Assembly (NCBI GenBank): GCA_916700875.1 | Contig: CAKAKS010000062.1 | Location: 3,621,373 to 3,685,372 of the forward strand | Source of the DNA: Sebastes aleutianus | Taxonomy: Eukaryota; Chordata; Actinopteri; Perciformes; Sebastidae | Direction: 5' to 3' | Length of the DNA stretch: 64,000 nucleotides | Part shown: positions 1-9,978 of the stretch, piece by piece | Layout: each line of letters opens with the position of its first letter | Numbering within the stretch: position 1 is the stretch's first letter | Made by a program: the position numbers and the translations under genes | Notes under the pieces: generated by a model | The model's database searches: none | What the model saw: the letters and a program-made list of their open reading frames with translations, nothing else | Told to the model about the DNA's origin: nothing

Positions 1-432
1 ATCTGGATCATGATCCAGATTCAGGAATTTTTTTTACGGATTCCGATCAGCCTGAGCATTAAGACCACAGGGTATAACACATGCACAGTGTAACTGATGA
101 GGCGTGACCCCGCCTCCTTCCTCCTTCTGAAAGCAGAGAGATACGTGTGTGGATGTATGGTGAGACATTGAGGTGCGGGAGCTGCTGTCCGTCCGCGGTG
201 ACAAACAAAAAAACGGTAGATGACGGGATGAGAGAAAACGTAGTGTAACATTATACAGACATAACAAGGCTGCTGAATGAGAGGCATCCGCAGATACGTT
301 ACACGGAAACGCAGCGGGTTAATAACTAGCCGACCACCTCACGGTACCGCCAGCTGAGAGCTGTGATCCGTTTTTAAAGTCACGCGCCTTGGCGGAGGTC
401 TGCGCTCTCCGAGTGCCATTCTAGTTATTATT
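1..432 (-). repeat. Interspersed repeat family A, copy 1
   Basis: This segment is the reverse complement of most of 10039-10618, and part of it recurs at 40066-40440, so it belongs to a dispersed family. Its conserved end is a GC-rich module near 395-430 that reads CTAGAATGGCACTCGG on the minus strand, followed by a stretch rich in GGAG and CCTCCG. The other end contains a near-palindrome around GGATCATGATCC. The copy may run off the left edge of the window. Short reading frames inside it recur in copy 2 only because the DNA is repeated; no transposase motif is present. It is probably a nonautonomous DNA transposon, but the superfamily is unknown. Confidence 0.8.
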
Positions 433-1320
433 ACACTCACGATGTTCCACTGGTTATTTCGGTTGCTACTAAAACAGCATGGATCTACTGACACTAGGAT
501 GAAGTGAATGGCGTTTTATTCCACTGCGCACTGCCTCTGAGTTCTGACACTGTTACGCACACAGCAGCACGGCCTCTGTTTCCTCAGCAGACCCGACATA
601 CTGGATCACGGGCTAAAATCTTAGCTAACGGCTAACAACAACCACAGCTCCTTTTAACACAGATAAATGAATTAATACTCACAGAAGACTTTCATTGTTG
701 GAATTATTACTTTTATAAAGTCTCTGGAAAAAACACTATTGTTCCAAGCTGGATTACAAACTGTCTGAAAGGAATACGATCGCACCCGTGCGATGCCTCA
801 TTAGAAAGCTACGATGGTGACGAAGCAGCTGCAAGTTAAAGTAAGTCTCTACACCGCAGTGTTCCGGATATGTGTGTGTGTGTGTTTGTGTGTATGTGAG
901 ACCTTATGGAATCCGAACTAACCCTTTATAACACCAAAGTCACACAATAACACACAAAGTAACTGATCGATTACCGATACTGCTCTCCAATATTGACTTG
1001 CAGACCGAACAGTAGTTGACTTTGTTCGGTGCTTACTCAGTTCTTTAGTTGTTTTACTTTATTTACTTGCATACTTTTGAGGCTGGTCAACCAAAGTGCA
1101 TCATCACAGGACTACTCCATGACGCCGCCACAGAGTTGCAAACTGACCGGCTGACTGTTTTAGATGTCTTGACTGCTGTGCACTAAAGACCAAACGTGAG
1201 CCTCGCTGACACTGTTGTGGCAACCGTTTAGCAATTGGTGCTAAACTGGGTGACTGAACTCTGAGTCATTTTGTACTGCAGCACTCGCGTGTTGCACATA
1301 ATGTATGTGCATGTGCACTC
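433..1320. other. No recognised gene; weak exon-like site and short GT tract
   Basis: I see no supported gene here. Two minor items are present. A short ATG-led stretch at 814-840 encodes nine codons and runs directly into GTAAGT, a good 5' splice-donor match. A short GT-rich microsatellite lies at 871-898. The rest is unique-looking, moderately AT-rich sequence. Confidence 0.5.
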
Positions 1321-2315
1321 AGTGGCTTACTATGACTACGGCCCAATTCCAAACCACCCCATACACCCTCTCCCTACCCGCGTGGAGGGTTCGCCATATT
1401 AAGTGCCATTCCAAACCAATCACTGGGGAGTGGATGTGGGTTATAAAACCCTCCAACAGCGAGCCGGCATCGATGCAGACTCAACCAGCCGCCCTCACTG
1501 ACGCCGTGCAACACCGTTTTGGGTTCGTTATGGAACACGATCCGATGTCAGTTCCGCGCGACTACAAACATTTACCTGTAATCTACTCAAACAGACATTT
1601 AATTTATTCTACTTCATTGTCATACAGACGCCACCGACATAAAGTAAATAGATTGCATTTAGGATCAAATATACCCTTGTCCAGTCTACAGTAAATATAT
1701 ACATACAACATATATTGTTTAGTTTTTACCCCTATCAGGAGCTATAACCGCATAATTAATTATATCTTCAACTGTGCAATACTGACTCAACAGTGCAATA
1801 ATTGTGTGCATTCATTCAGCTGTGCAATAATCTGGTTTACTCCGGCATTAACACTGCATTTATTTATAGAGAACATTTAAACTAATATTCTGATTTTACA
1901 CTATTCTTGCATTTTTATAAATGCCTGCAGTTATATCATTTGCATAGATCCTATTTTTCAGCATTTTTATTTGCACTGCTGTTATATATGTTTCTTATTT
2001 ATATTTTCTCTATTTTATATATTTATATTTATATTTTAGAACGGGAAATAAATGTAACTCAAGAGAGCTTTGGCCTCCTCTGCGAATGAAAAAAAAAAAT
2101 AAGACTATCAGGGTAGATGTAAACAAGTTAATTTTTTTTCTCGAAATGAGGTGGGGAAAAAAACAGGATGTTTGTATAGTTTTACCAGTGTTGCTACTGC
2201 AGCTGTACTGTCTTCATCAGATGAGCTGCATCACGGTCACCAGCTGTCTCTTCAAGGTCCAGTTCCATCTGCTGGGCCTTGGTCATTTCACCTTTATTCT
2301 GTATTCAACAGATTA
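1321..2315. other. No recognised gene; possible MITE fragment and AT-rich sequence
   Basis: Positions 1337-1420 (GGCCCAATTCCAAACC followed by a pyrimidine-rich CCCTCTCCCTACCCGCG stretch) resemble the ends of PIF/Harbinger-type small elements common in fish, but I did not find the second end. The 129-residue open frame over 1305-1694 has no recognisable domain and includes this repeat-like stretch. From 1700 to 2100 the DNA is very AT-rich with TATA runs. Confidence 0.35.
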
Positions 2316-2790
2316 TAGGGCTGTGTATTGGCAAGAATGTGGCGATACAATTATTTTTTTTTAATTAAATTTTAGGAAAACTGTTATAGTATAAAGAACA
2401 CACCAGAAAGAAACCATTTTAGAATAGGTAAAAAACAACACATTTATACTGCATGCAAAAAAACGGCCTAATTTTTGCCCCAAACTGCATGTGATTAGCA
2501 TAAAGTGGGCATGTCTGTAAAGGGGAGACTCGTGGGTACCTGTAGAGCCCATTTTCATTCACATATCTTGAGGTGAGAGGCCAAGGGACCCCTGTGAAAA
2601 TCGGCATGCCAGTTTTTCCTCGCCAAAATTTAGGGCAACTTTGGAGTGTTGTGTGGCCTCCTCCGCCGACAAGCTAGTATGACATAGGCCCAACGGCGGG
2701 CCGTCAGAGGGTAATTAAATATCAATACAGTGTTTTGGAGAATCTATACAGTATCGCGCAACATAATATCTTATTTTCTTACACCCCAAA
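2316..2790 (+). mobile_element. hAT-like nonautonomous element
   Basis: The left end reads AGGGCTGTGTATTGGCAAGA and the right end finishes TTTTCTTACACCCC, a pair I recognise from short hAT-like repeats of teleosts. The internal part around 2510-2680 (GGGGAGACTCGTGGGTAC, then TTTTTCCTCGCCAAAATTTA) is also a widespread fish repeat. No transposase is encoded. Exact ends and the target duplication are not certain. Confidence 0.55.
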
Positions 2791-2932
2791 TAGATTATGG
2801 GAGTCATATACATCAGCTCCTCCTCTCGTCTGGTCCACACTGCAGCTGCCACTGTCGTCTTTAATCTTGAGACTAGACTGTGCCCTCCTCCAAGAACTGC
2901 CTGATGCTCTCATCCTGCAAGACAAACACATA

Positions 2933-3164
2933 AACTGGAAAAACAAAGTTCGGAAACTTGTGTTTGGTCGATTAATTCTCTGTTGTTCCAATGCTAATGG
3001 TCATTGTATTTTACATCGTTGGAAAGCCTGTTTATTTACCTTCACAATGATGTCCAACTTGTAAGGATCATGAATTTGTGGGATGAGCAGCACAGCTGAT
3101 TATGTGGGTAGCGCCCAAGAAAAATTTGCCAAAATGCTCTGCCAATGGTAAACAGTGTATTCTC
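2933..3164 (+). repeat. Left inverted repeat of the Tc1-like element
   Basis: It pairs with 3981-4207. Both arms carry the blocks ATGCTAATGGTCATTG, GATTATGTGGGTAGCGCCCA and GGTAAACAGTGTATTCTC in opposite orientation. Arms of about 230 bp are of the long-inverted-repeat Tc1 type. Confidence 0.9.
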
Positions 3165-3265
3165 CTGTTGGTGTTGACTCTTGTTTTGAGTTGTTTGGTG
3201 GATTGGATTATTGAACTCTCTATCAGTAACAAGGAACAAACAAGACATATTGGCTATTTTACACT

Positions 3266-3985
3266 TTATTCATTTAATCCACCGTCAGGAGCCTCAGTAG
3301 AGGTAGAAGATCCATACGCATCCACAACAGCCTGGCACCTCCTCCTCATGCTGGTCACCAACCTGGTCACACGTTGCTGTGGGATGGCGTTCCATTCCTC
3401 AACCAGGATTCGTTGCAGGTCAGCCAGCGTGGTTGTGTTGGTCACTCTAACACGTACAGCACGCCCAAGCTGATCCCACAAGTGTTGAATTGGGTTGAGG
3501 TGTGGACTCTTGGCAGGCCGTTCCATTCTCTCTACTCCCACATTGTGGAGGTAGTCTGTGATAACCCTGGCTCTGTGGGGGCGAGCGTTGTCATCTTGGA
3601 GGATGAAGGTAGGTCCCAGATTGTGGAGATATGGGATCGCCACTGGCTGCAGAATCTCATCCCGATATCTCACTGCATTGAGATGGCCTTCAATGATGAC
3701 AAGCCTTGTTTTGCCAGTGAGGGAGATGCCGCCCCACACCATGACACTGCCCCCACCAAAAGCTCTTACTCCATCGGTGCAACAATCAGCATAGCGTTCT
3801 CCACGTCGTCTCCATACTTTGACCCTGCCATCCAACTTTCGCAGACAGAACCTGGACTCATCACTGAACATGACATTCCCCCACATGTTCAGGTTCCATT
3901 GTCTGTGTTGTCGACACCAGCGCAAACGGGCCTGACGGTGAAGGGCAGTCATTGCAGGCTTCTTGGCAGCCTTATGAGAATACAC
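3266..3985 (-). pseudogene. Tc1-like transposase fragment, DD34Q
   Basis: The 239-residue frame matches the catalytic half of Tc1 transposases, which cut and paste DNA at TA sites in the nucleus. Motifs in order are VMFSDESRF (first Asp), a glycine-rich GGGSVMVWGGIS segment, ILQDDNARPH (second Asp) and SPHLNPIQHLWD. The last motif is normally SPDLNPIEHLW. Here the catalytic Glu is Gln (codon CAA) exactly 34 residues after the second Asp, and the upstream Asp is His. The frame opens at a GTG at the inner edge of the right inverted repeat, with no ATG, so the paired-like DNA-binding N-terminus (about 100 residues) is absent. I infer that it is catalytically dead. Confidence 0.92.
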
Positions 3986-4207
3986 TGTTTACCATTGGCA
4001 GAGCATTTTGGCAAATTTTTCTTGGGCGCTACCCACATAATCAGCTGTGCTGCTCATCCCACAAATGCATGATCCTTACAAGTTGAACATCATTGCGAAG
4101 GTAAATAAACAGGCTTTCCAACCATGTAAAATACAATGACCATTAGCATTGTAACAACAGAGAAATAATCCACCAAACACAAGTTTCCGAACTTTGTTTT
4201 TCCAGTA
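3981..4207 (-). repeat. Right inverted repeat of the Tc1-like element
   Basis: It is the mirror of 2933-3164, with a few mismatches and small indels. Its inner edge abuts the opened transposase frame. Its outer edge is followed by TA and, within ten bases, by the minisatellite. Confidence 0.9.
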
Positions 4208-4216
4208 TATTATAGT

Positions 4217-4640
4217 AGAGCTCTGGCTCTATCTGTTTAGGTGTGGAGAGAAGGTTGTGTTGCTCTTGCTCTATTTGTTTAGGCCTGGAGAGGAGGTCGT
4301 GCTGCTCTGGCTCTATCTGTTTGGCATGGAGAGGAGGTCGTGTTGCTCTGGCTCTATCTATTTGGCATGGAGAGGAGGTCGTGTTGCTATGGCTCTATCT
4401 GTTTAGGCCTGGAGAGGAGGTCGTGCTGCTCTGGCTCTATCTGTTTGGCATGGAGAGGAGGTCATGTTGCTTTGCCTCTATCTATTTGGCGTGGAGAGGA
4501 GGTCGTGTTGCTCTGGCTCTATCTGTTTAGGCCTGGAGAGGAGGTTGTGTTGCTCTGGCTCTATCTGTTTAGGCCTGGAGAGGAGGTTGTGTTGCTCTGG
4601 CTCTATCTGTTTAGGCCTGGAGAGGAGGTCGTGTATTATT
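4217..4640 (+). repeat. 41/42-bp minisatellite with 124-bp higher-order unit
   Basis: Ten tandem units start at 4241, 4282, 4323, 4364, 4406, 4447, 4488, 4530, 4572 and 4614, with a partial unit before them. The core is TGGAGAGGAGGTCGTG then TTGCTCTGGCTCTATCTGTT. Two variants occur: a 42-bp form with AGGCCTGG and a 41-bp form with GGCATGG or GGCGTGG. The order long-short-short is repeated twice (4282-4405 and 4406-4529), giving a 124-bp higher-order repeat, and then three long units follow. The unit lacks stop codons in several frames, which produces overlapping spurious open frames. Confidence 0.95.
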
Positions 4641-5192
4641 TTTTGTCATATGGATTGTCACGCACTAATTCCATCAGTACAAGAACGCAGTCATGTCATA
4701 CCCACCACTTTGCTGCTCTCGCTCTTTTTTAACAGAAAAACTATTTTCATTCATCAATTTTGCTTCTTTTTTTTATTGCTGTTCCTGCAGTTGTTTCACA
4801 TTAAAAGCCTTCCAGCGGCTCTCATTTTTGGCAGACGTTTAATTTGAAACATCCGAAGAAGTGTTGCACTTCATTGATTGGAGCTTAACAGCACTCACTA
4901 GCGCGAGGTGTTGTGGGACTAGGAATAAGGCGGATAATGCTAGACCTCATCATGCTGGTGTGAGGCTGGCTTGCTCAGCGGAGCCTCATCAGGAAGCAGC
5001 ATAATTTTTACACTTTAAGCGCATTTTGTATGAGTATGGTCATGAACGAAACAATGGCCAAATACAAGCTAATACCATCACACCCTAATGCCGACATGAC
5101 TCAGAAACACGTGGAGCTGGGAGAGCTGGGAGTTAAAAACAAACAAACAAATAATGTGTGTTCTGTCTTCTTCACATCCCATCTAAAGAGCT

Positions 5193-5194
<2 letters not shown>
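4641..5194. other. No recognised feature
   Basis: I see no gene or familiar repeat in this stretch. It is T-rich around 4720-4800 and otherwise unremarkable. Confidence 0.4.

Positions 5195-5226
<32 letters not shown>
5195..5226 (+). repeat. (GT)n microsatellite
   Basis: Uninterrupted GT dinucleotides, 32 bp. It is the first of three dinucleotide tracts within 350 bp. Confidence 0.97.
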
Positions 5227-5227
<1 letters not shown>

Positions 5228-5290
5228 TCAGCCTTCACGGCAGACGCTCAGCCATGTGTGGGCAGCCTAATTAATGTGTGTTTGTGAGTC

Positions 5291-5314
5291 TGTGTGTGTG
5301 TGTGTGTGTGTGTG
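5291..5314 (+). repeat. (TG)n microsatellite
   Basis: An uninterrupted TG core with looser TG-rich flanks from 5275 to 5322. Confidence 0.95.
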
Positions 5315-5493
5315 TCTGTGTCAAGGACCCCCAGAGAACGCTGTTTTCCTCATTTGTGGTGACAAATAGGCAGCTTGTGGAAGAAGGGGCGATGCGATGC
5401 TCTGCATCGCAGTTGACCCCTGACATCTCATTTGGACCTGATAGATGGGCGCAGTGGCAGGATGCTGTTTCCCATCTGAAGACATGACCAGGT

Positions 5494-5495
<2 letters not shown>

Positions 5496-5529
<34 letters not shown>
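5496..5529 (+). repeat. (CA)n microsatellite
   Basis: A 34-bp pure CA tract. It can pair in inverted orientation with the two GT tracts 200-300 bp upstream. Confidence 0.97.
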
Positions 5530-5533
<4 letters not shown>

Positions 5534-5874
5534 CTCTCCCGAACAAACTCCTCCAGCACAGAGCGGCTGCCTGGATGTGAGGACGTTATTGGACAGGTAC
5601 TGGTGGAGGAACAGACTAGTGCTGTTATATTATGTTCATGCTGAATTGTACGTACGTCAGACAGAATCAGTGTCTGACCGGGACTGATCTGATTGACTGA
5701 ATATTCAGTTTTGTGTGTGCTATGTGTTGGTTTTTTTTTCAGTGTCAACAGTAACCCAGTGATTATTGTCTGTACAACCATGTGAACAGAAATGGCTTAT
5801 GCACCATGACATTTTATGGCGCACATTTGCCAAGATGTAAACAAATAGACTTAAAAAAATAGAGGTGTAGATGG
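5530..5874. other. No recognised feature
   Basis: No gene or familiar repeat was seen. The reading frames here are mostly extensions through the neighbouring CA tract. Confidence 0.4.
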
Positions 5875-5930
5875 GCTGGACGATATGGCCAAAAATGTTG
5901 TCACAATATGTTTATATATAGACAGATAGA
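5875..5930 (+). mobile_element. hAT-like element end fragment
   Basis: GGGCTGGACGATATGGCC followed by AAAAATGTTGTCACAATA is a widespread fish repeat terminus. Only this end is recognisable. Confidence 0.5.
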
Positions 5931-5955
5931 TAATTATCAAGAAAAACAGAATATT

Positions 5956-6050
5956 TAAAGGGACTCTATGTAAGAATCAGAAATTGCTTGATAACATCGA
6001 CACCTGTGGCCGTTAAGTCAAACAGTCTCTTGAGAATCAGTGAGCGACGA
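5956..6050 (+). mobile_element. TTAA-type element, left end only
   Basis: It begins TTAAAGGGACTCTATGTAAG and continues through GACACCTGTGGCCGTTAAG, a widespread teleost repeat. The terminus TTAAAGG is shared with families B, D, E and L of this window. No right end was found nearby. Confidence 0.5.
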
Positions 6051-6524
6051 AACTTTGTCTCTAAGAGAAATACAGCAAAACAATGTAAGGAATGTCAGTA
6101 ACAGAGGTAAAAGGCAAAGAAAGAGAAAACAATATGGTGTCTGTGTCGTGGACCTGAAGAGAAAGGTGACATGGTGGCATGTGAAAATGAAAACTGCAGG
6201 GTCCAGTGGTTTCATCTCCAATGTGTTGGACTTGAGGATGCCCCTGCAGCAGGCGATGTCTAGTTTTGTCCCTCTTTCTCTTCTTGTCCTGAGTTGTGAT
6301 TTCAAAGTAATTTAGGTGTAGTTCCTCAGGTTCAAATTTTGGGCTTGTGACCAAAGACGTCTAAACACAAGCACTGACTTTTAAATATGAAATTTTATAA
6401 TTCCAATTTTGTGGTTTATTCATTTATTTTATATTTATTTATTTATTTAGTTGATTTTCAGTTGTTGTTTTTTTTGCTCATTTTCCTCTATATACTGTAT
6501 ATATATATATATATGTATATATTG
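6051..6524. other. No recognised gene; AT-rich
   Basis: No supported gene was found. The overlapping frames on both strands at 6018-6354 share no recognisable motif. Positions 6410-6520 are AT-rich and end in a short (TA)n run. Confidence 0.35.
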
Positions 6525-6548
6525 GAGGCCAATCCTGATATCAATATT
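6525..6548 (+). repeat. 24-bp direct repeat left of the SINE
   Basis: The sequence starts GAGGCCAATCCTGATATC and is repeated exactly at 6717-6740. It may be a target-site duplication or a fragment of an older repeat. Confidence 0.85.
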
Positions 6549-6665
6549 AAGTATCTTGCTCAAGGACACTTCGTCATGTGGACTGGAGGAGCCGGGGATC
6601 GAACTGCCGACCTTCCGATTGGTGGGTGATCCGCTTTACATCTGAGCCACAGCCGCCCCACATCA
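6549..6665 (-). mobile_element. tRNA-derived SINE (head part)
   Basis: Read on the minus strand, this has a tRNA-like head. A box A match (TGGCTCAGATG) lies at 6639-6649 and a box B match (AGTTCGATCCC) near 6594-6605. The conserved body begins CTCCTCCAGTCCACATGACG and continues to GTGTCCTTGAGCAAGATACTT. The same body is in the SINE at 51111-51420. The copy is truncated after that body. RNA polymerase III promoter boxes are characteristic of the class; I do not infer activity. Confidence 0.85.
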
Positions 6666-6716
6666 CGTCACACACATCAGACTTCTTCTGAAACTTATGA
6701 TTGATAATTGATTTTA

Positions 6717-6740
6717 GAGGCCAATCCTGATATCAATATT
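6717..6740 (+). repeat. 24-bp direct repeat right of the SINE
   Basis: An exact second copy of 6525-6548. About 50 bp of unassigned sequence lies between the SINE head and this copy. Confidence 0.85.
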
Positions 6741-7903
6741 TAAGAGTTTGATAATCCGATCAGTCATATTGACTGATATTGAGGTTTTTTTTTTTTCAGC
6801 GTACAGTGACACAGCAGAAAACACAACGGAAATCTATAAGACACAACATTAATGACATGATTCCTAAATGGTCTCAAACATATCTTTGGCATTTATTTAC
6901 TGCTGTCTGTTGTTACTTACCTGCCGACATGTGCAGATATCGTCACATGATGAGATGTGCTCTAGCTTTGATGGATTGCTTTGATTTATAGATTACCTGT
7001 TGGATGGATCGACAGATGCTTTGACTGAGAATCCACAAATATTAGCTTCAGAAGTCCACTTCATTTGAATGACATTGTAAAGACTATATGGATATCTGGA
7101 GGATTTTCAGATAAGCAGCTTTAATAAAGAGGAAAACGGTATTTTAACATTACTAGACAGCATAGCAGAAGCCACATTTCTTCTCAGTCTGTGACGGTGA
7201 TGATGGATTTACATCACTGAGGACCTCATTAAGGTTGGTCACTTGTATTTTGCACAGTGCAGTGAAACACTTCACTGTAAAATCCTCTTGGCATTTTCAA
7301 CCTTGGCCAAATGATTAACGCTTTTCTGGCATCACGTCGGGAGAGATAAAAAAAAAAAAAAAAACCTTCCTTGGGAAATGGCAAGCAATTAAAAGTATAT
7401 TAGCAATTCAAGACTAAAAATAATTACTGCTCCTGCACCATTGTGTTTTAGAAAATAGCTGCAGGCTGCAATCATAAGCTGCATGCATGCGCTCATGTAC
7501 ATAAACACACTCTGCACTGCAGTCCCACTGTAAGTGTGAGGGACACACGCCACGCGCTCCTCCAGCTGGCAGACAAGAGGACCGGCATCGAACCAGCACA
7601 AAGCCGTCTGCTCGACTGTTCAGCTCAAAACACACGCCCTCGTTCAGAGGTTTCCCTTTCATTTCACCTCTCCGCCCACTCCAGCCTATGACCTGCACAT
7701 TCTGCCCTTCAGTCTCTCATTTGGCTCTAGAATAGGATCTTATCTGCATATTAATCGAATAAAGTCAAAGGTGGCCCTTTCTGTAATTACACAAAGGTGC
7801 TCGAATATAGCAACATACATAACAACATAGGAGATGTTAAAGTCCGGGTAAAGCAAAAATAAATATGTGTTCAGAGTTTGTCACACCACAGAAAAATGTG
7901 TTA
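6741..7903. other. No recognised gene; possible conserved noncoding block
   Basis: No gene was found. A poly(A) run lies near 7350-7366. Positions 7715-7800 hold a cluster of developmental-enhancer-like motifs (see findings). Sequence from 7835 resembles a fish repeat end (GTTAAAGTCCGGGTAAAGC) but has no partner end here. Confidence 0.35.
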
Positions 7904-8566
7904 TTAAAGTGGCAGTAGTCAGTATGTTTTTGGCATCATTGGGCAAAAATTCCATAATAACCTTTCAGCATATTGTAATTCAAGTGTTCTGAGAGAAAAC
8001 TAGACTTCTGCTCCTCCTCATGGCTCTGTTTTCAGGCTTTAGAAAATCTAGCCCGTGACGGGAGACTTTGACCAATCACAGGTCATTTCAGAGAGAGAGC
8101 GTTCCTATTGGCTGTGCTCCGGTCATGTGACCAGAACTTGGCGTTCCTTCAACAGATTTCACAATGGCGGCGGTGTCACAAACTTTCTCATTTTACAGCT
8201 AAACCGTGCACTACAAGATGATTCTGAAAACATCTGAGGAGAGAAATAGTCATTAACGTAACAGAATATTGATTCATATTTGATCAGCGCTGCCTAGTTT
8301 GACCGTTTGGTCGAAGTTTGCGAGTGATTGACAGCCGGCTCTCATAGACAGCAGCTGGACAGCAGACCTCAGATCTGCTCCGACTGCTTGTTTTCCTCCG
8401 GTCTGTGAAATCTTGCAGATGCCGTTAGGAGCACCGGAGGACACAGAGGCACATGATTTTTTTCAGGTTACCTGTTTCATGTACTACTGTCACAATATAG
8501 CGATCGTTTCATAAAAATAGCTTTTTTAAATTATTTTTGCTCCAATCTCGCCTACTTCAGCTTTAA
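7904..8566 (+). mobile_element. TTAA-type nonautonomous element, family C copy 1
   Basis: The ends are TTAAAGTGGCAGTAGTCAG and, at the right, CTACTTCAGCTTTAA. A second copy lies at 30550-31149 with the same ends, which confirms both boundaries. TTAA at each end fits target duplication by piggyBac or Kolobok superfamily transposases. It has no coding capacity. This copy keeps about 55 bp near 8315-8370 that is missing in copy 2. Confidence 0.85.
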
Positions 8567-9978
8567 CCACCCAGCCTAATTTGAATGATTAAAAATATTG
8601 CCAAGTAAATAAAATGTTAGTCCACTGAAGGCTCTGAAACCACGCCCAATCGCAGATGAGGGTTGATTAGATATTTATTGCTTTTATGCTTTTGCAGCAT
8701 GCGCATCGGAGGCTTCTGGCCGAGCCGGCTAACTTCCGGTTCATGCTAACTTGAATGGTGATAAAATAATTCAATCGTGCGTCGTCTTCTTCCAGACTTT
8801 CCAAATGTTGTCAGACCGAATTGATCAAATTCTGATAGGGAAACGAGTCGTTCGTAACAATGTATCCACAGCTTTACGGCTGCAACAGTAGAGCAACGCA
8901 GTAGGCTACGGTGGAGCCTATGTCGTGAGCACAAATTAACTTACTTGGCTGTGATTGGCCAGCGAGCCAAGTCCTGGAACACACACACACAGGACATTTT
9001 TATCAAGCCCCCCCCCTCCCAGGAAGAGCGCCGGTCATCGATCCCGACTTTCGTAGTGGTCAAACGACGGTACTACAACTTCCGTGTCCGTCACGTGATG
9101 CCATTGGGCCCAAAAATACTTTTTCCCATAGACTTACATTGGGAAAGAGACGTCTGTAACTCAACGAATAATTTATTTTGAGGTGAATCAACTTCCCAGT
9201 ACGAACACTCTAATAGTCCTTATTTAAATCATTAGGTCCTAAAAGTTGTAAAACGCACTAATAGCCGAATCTAGAGTTATTTCCCTTCCTCCATTCATGT
9301 GAATGAGACCCAGACCGAGGCTGGAGCGCAAGTAGTGACGACGGATGGGATACCGCGACGGAGTCGTGTGACTGAGCGGACGCTACTGCGCATGTTCCAT
9401 GTAGCCCAAGATCCGGGTACTTTTCCAGGTGGAAGTCGAGCCATTTTGTCTTCATGCAGCCACTGAGCAACTTTCATAGGACTGACCGGGGCCCAGCCTC
9501 CAACGCTGTATTCAGTTCTCTTAATACATCCATGATTTTTATGCTCACCCCGAATGACAGGAACATATGGAGGGCCGGAGAGAGACAGACGGGGCCGAAC
9601 TCCCCGTTAAAAACTTTTTGATGGCTTTGTCCCGGTATGCCAGATGGCCAGTACACCACAGGCTGTGGTAAGTAAGTACAATGATTTCAGGCTGCCCAAA
9701 AAAGTCCTGAACACAAAAATGGAGAAAAACTGTGGGCTCAGATTCCATGGGTGGGATTCTGGGGAAGTTATACTGTGGGCTCATACCCATCTGGAGAATA
9801 ATAACCTCATCCAATTAAGATAAATGGAGGACTGATGGACAGGGTGTCAGAGCAGAGTTGTAACTGTGAGCTTGACCTTTGTCCATTCCTATATTTAGTC
9901 CCCCTAGGTTGCGAACACTCAGTGTTTTTGACTTGTACGGCGATGCTAGATGTGTCATCTTGCATCACCTTTTGCATG
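8567..9978. other. No recognised gene; possible unclassified repeat
   Basis: No gene is supported. The 89-residue minus-strand frame at 9545-9814 has no motif I recognise. Positions 9100-9540 have the CpG-rich, chatty look of a degenerate nonautonomous repeat, but I found no second copy in the window. A C-run lies at 9009-9015. Confidence 0.3.

Larger units (their letters stand above)
2933..4207 (-). mobile_element. Tc1/mariner-like element with long inverted repeats
   Basis: The element is bounded by nearly identical inverted repeats at about 2933-3164 and 3981-4207 (roughly 230 bp each). They begin AACTGGAAAAACAAAG on the left and TACTGGAAAAACAAAG on the right. TA dinucleotides flank both ends (2931-2932 and 4208-4209), as expected for Tc1 target duplication. 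The interior encodes the C-terminal two thirds of a transposase on the minus strand. At about 1275 bp it is shorter than a typical full Tc1 element (about 1.6 kb), because the N-terminal coding part is missing. Confidence 0.92.

Noticed and set aside
21..287. 88-codon minus-strand frame with a similar frame at 10152-10439
   Set aside because: The similarity is explained by family A being a DNA repeat. The frames differ in length, start and downstream sequence, and have no domain.
3374..4072. 232-codon plus-strand frame
   Set aside because: It is antisense to the Tc1-like transposase and runs into the inverted repeat. It has no motif of its own.
4217..4640. Regular repeat array resembling a CRISPR array
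   Set aside because: Units are contiguous, with no unique spacers, and the DNA is vertebrate. It is a minisatellite.
4194..4847. Overlapping open frames of 70-130 codons with repeated 14-residue units
   Set aside because: They come from the 41/42-bp minisatellite, which lacks stops in several frames. The 41-bp units shift the frame, so no single protein is maintained.
5271..5781. Frames with Cys-Val or Thr-His repeats
   Set aside because: Translation through CA/GT microsatellites, on both strands.
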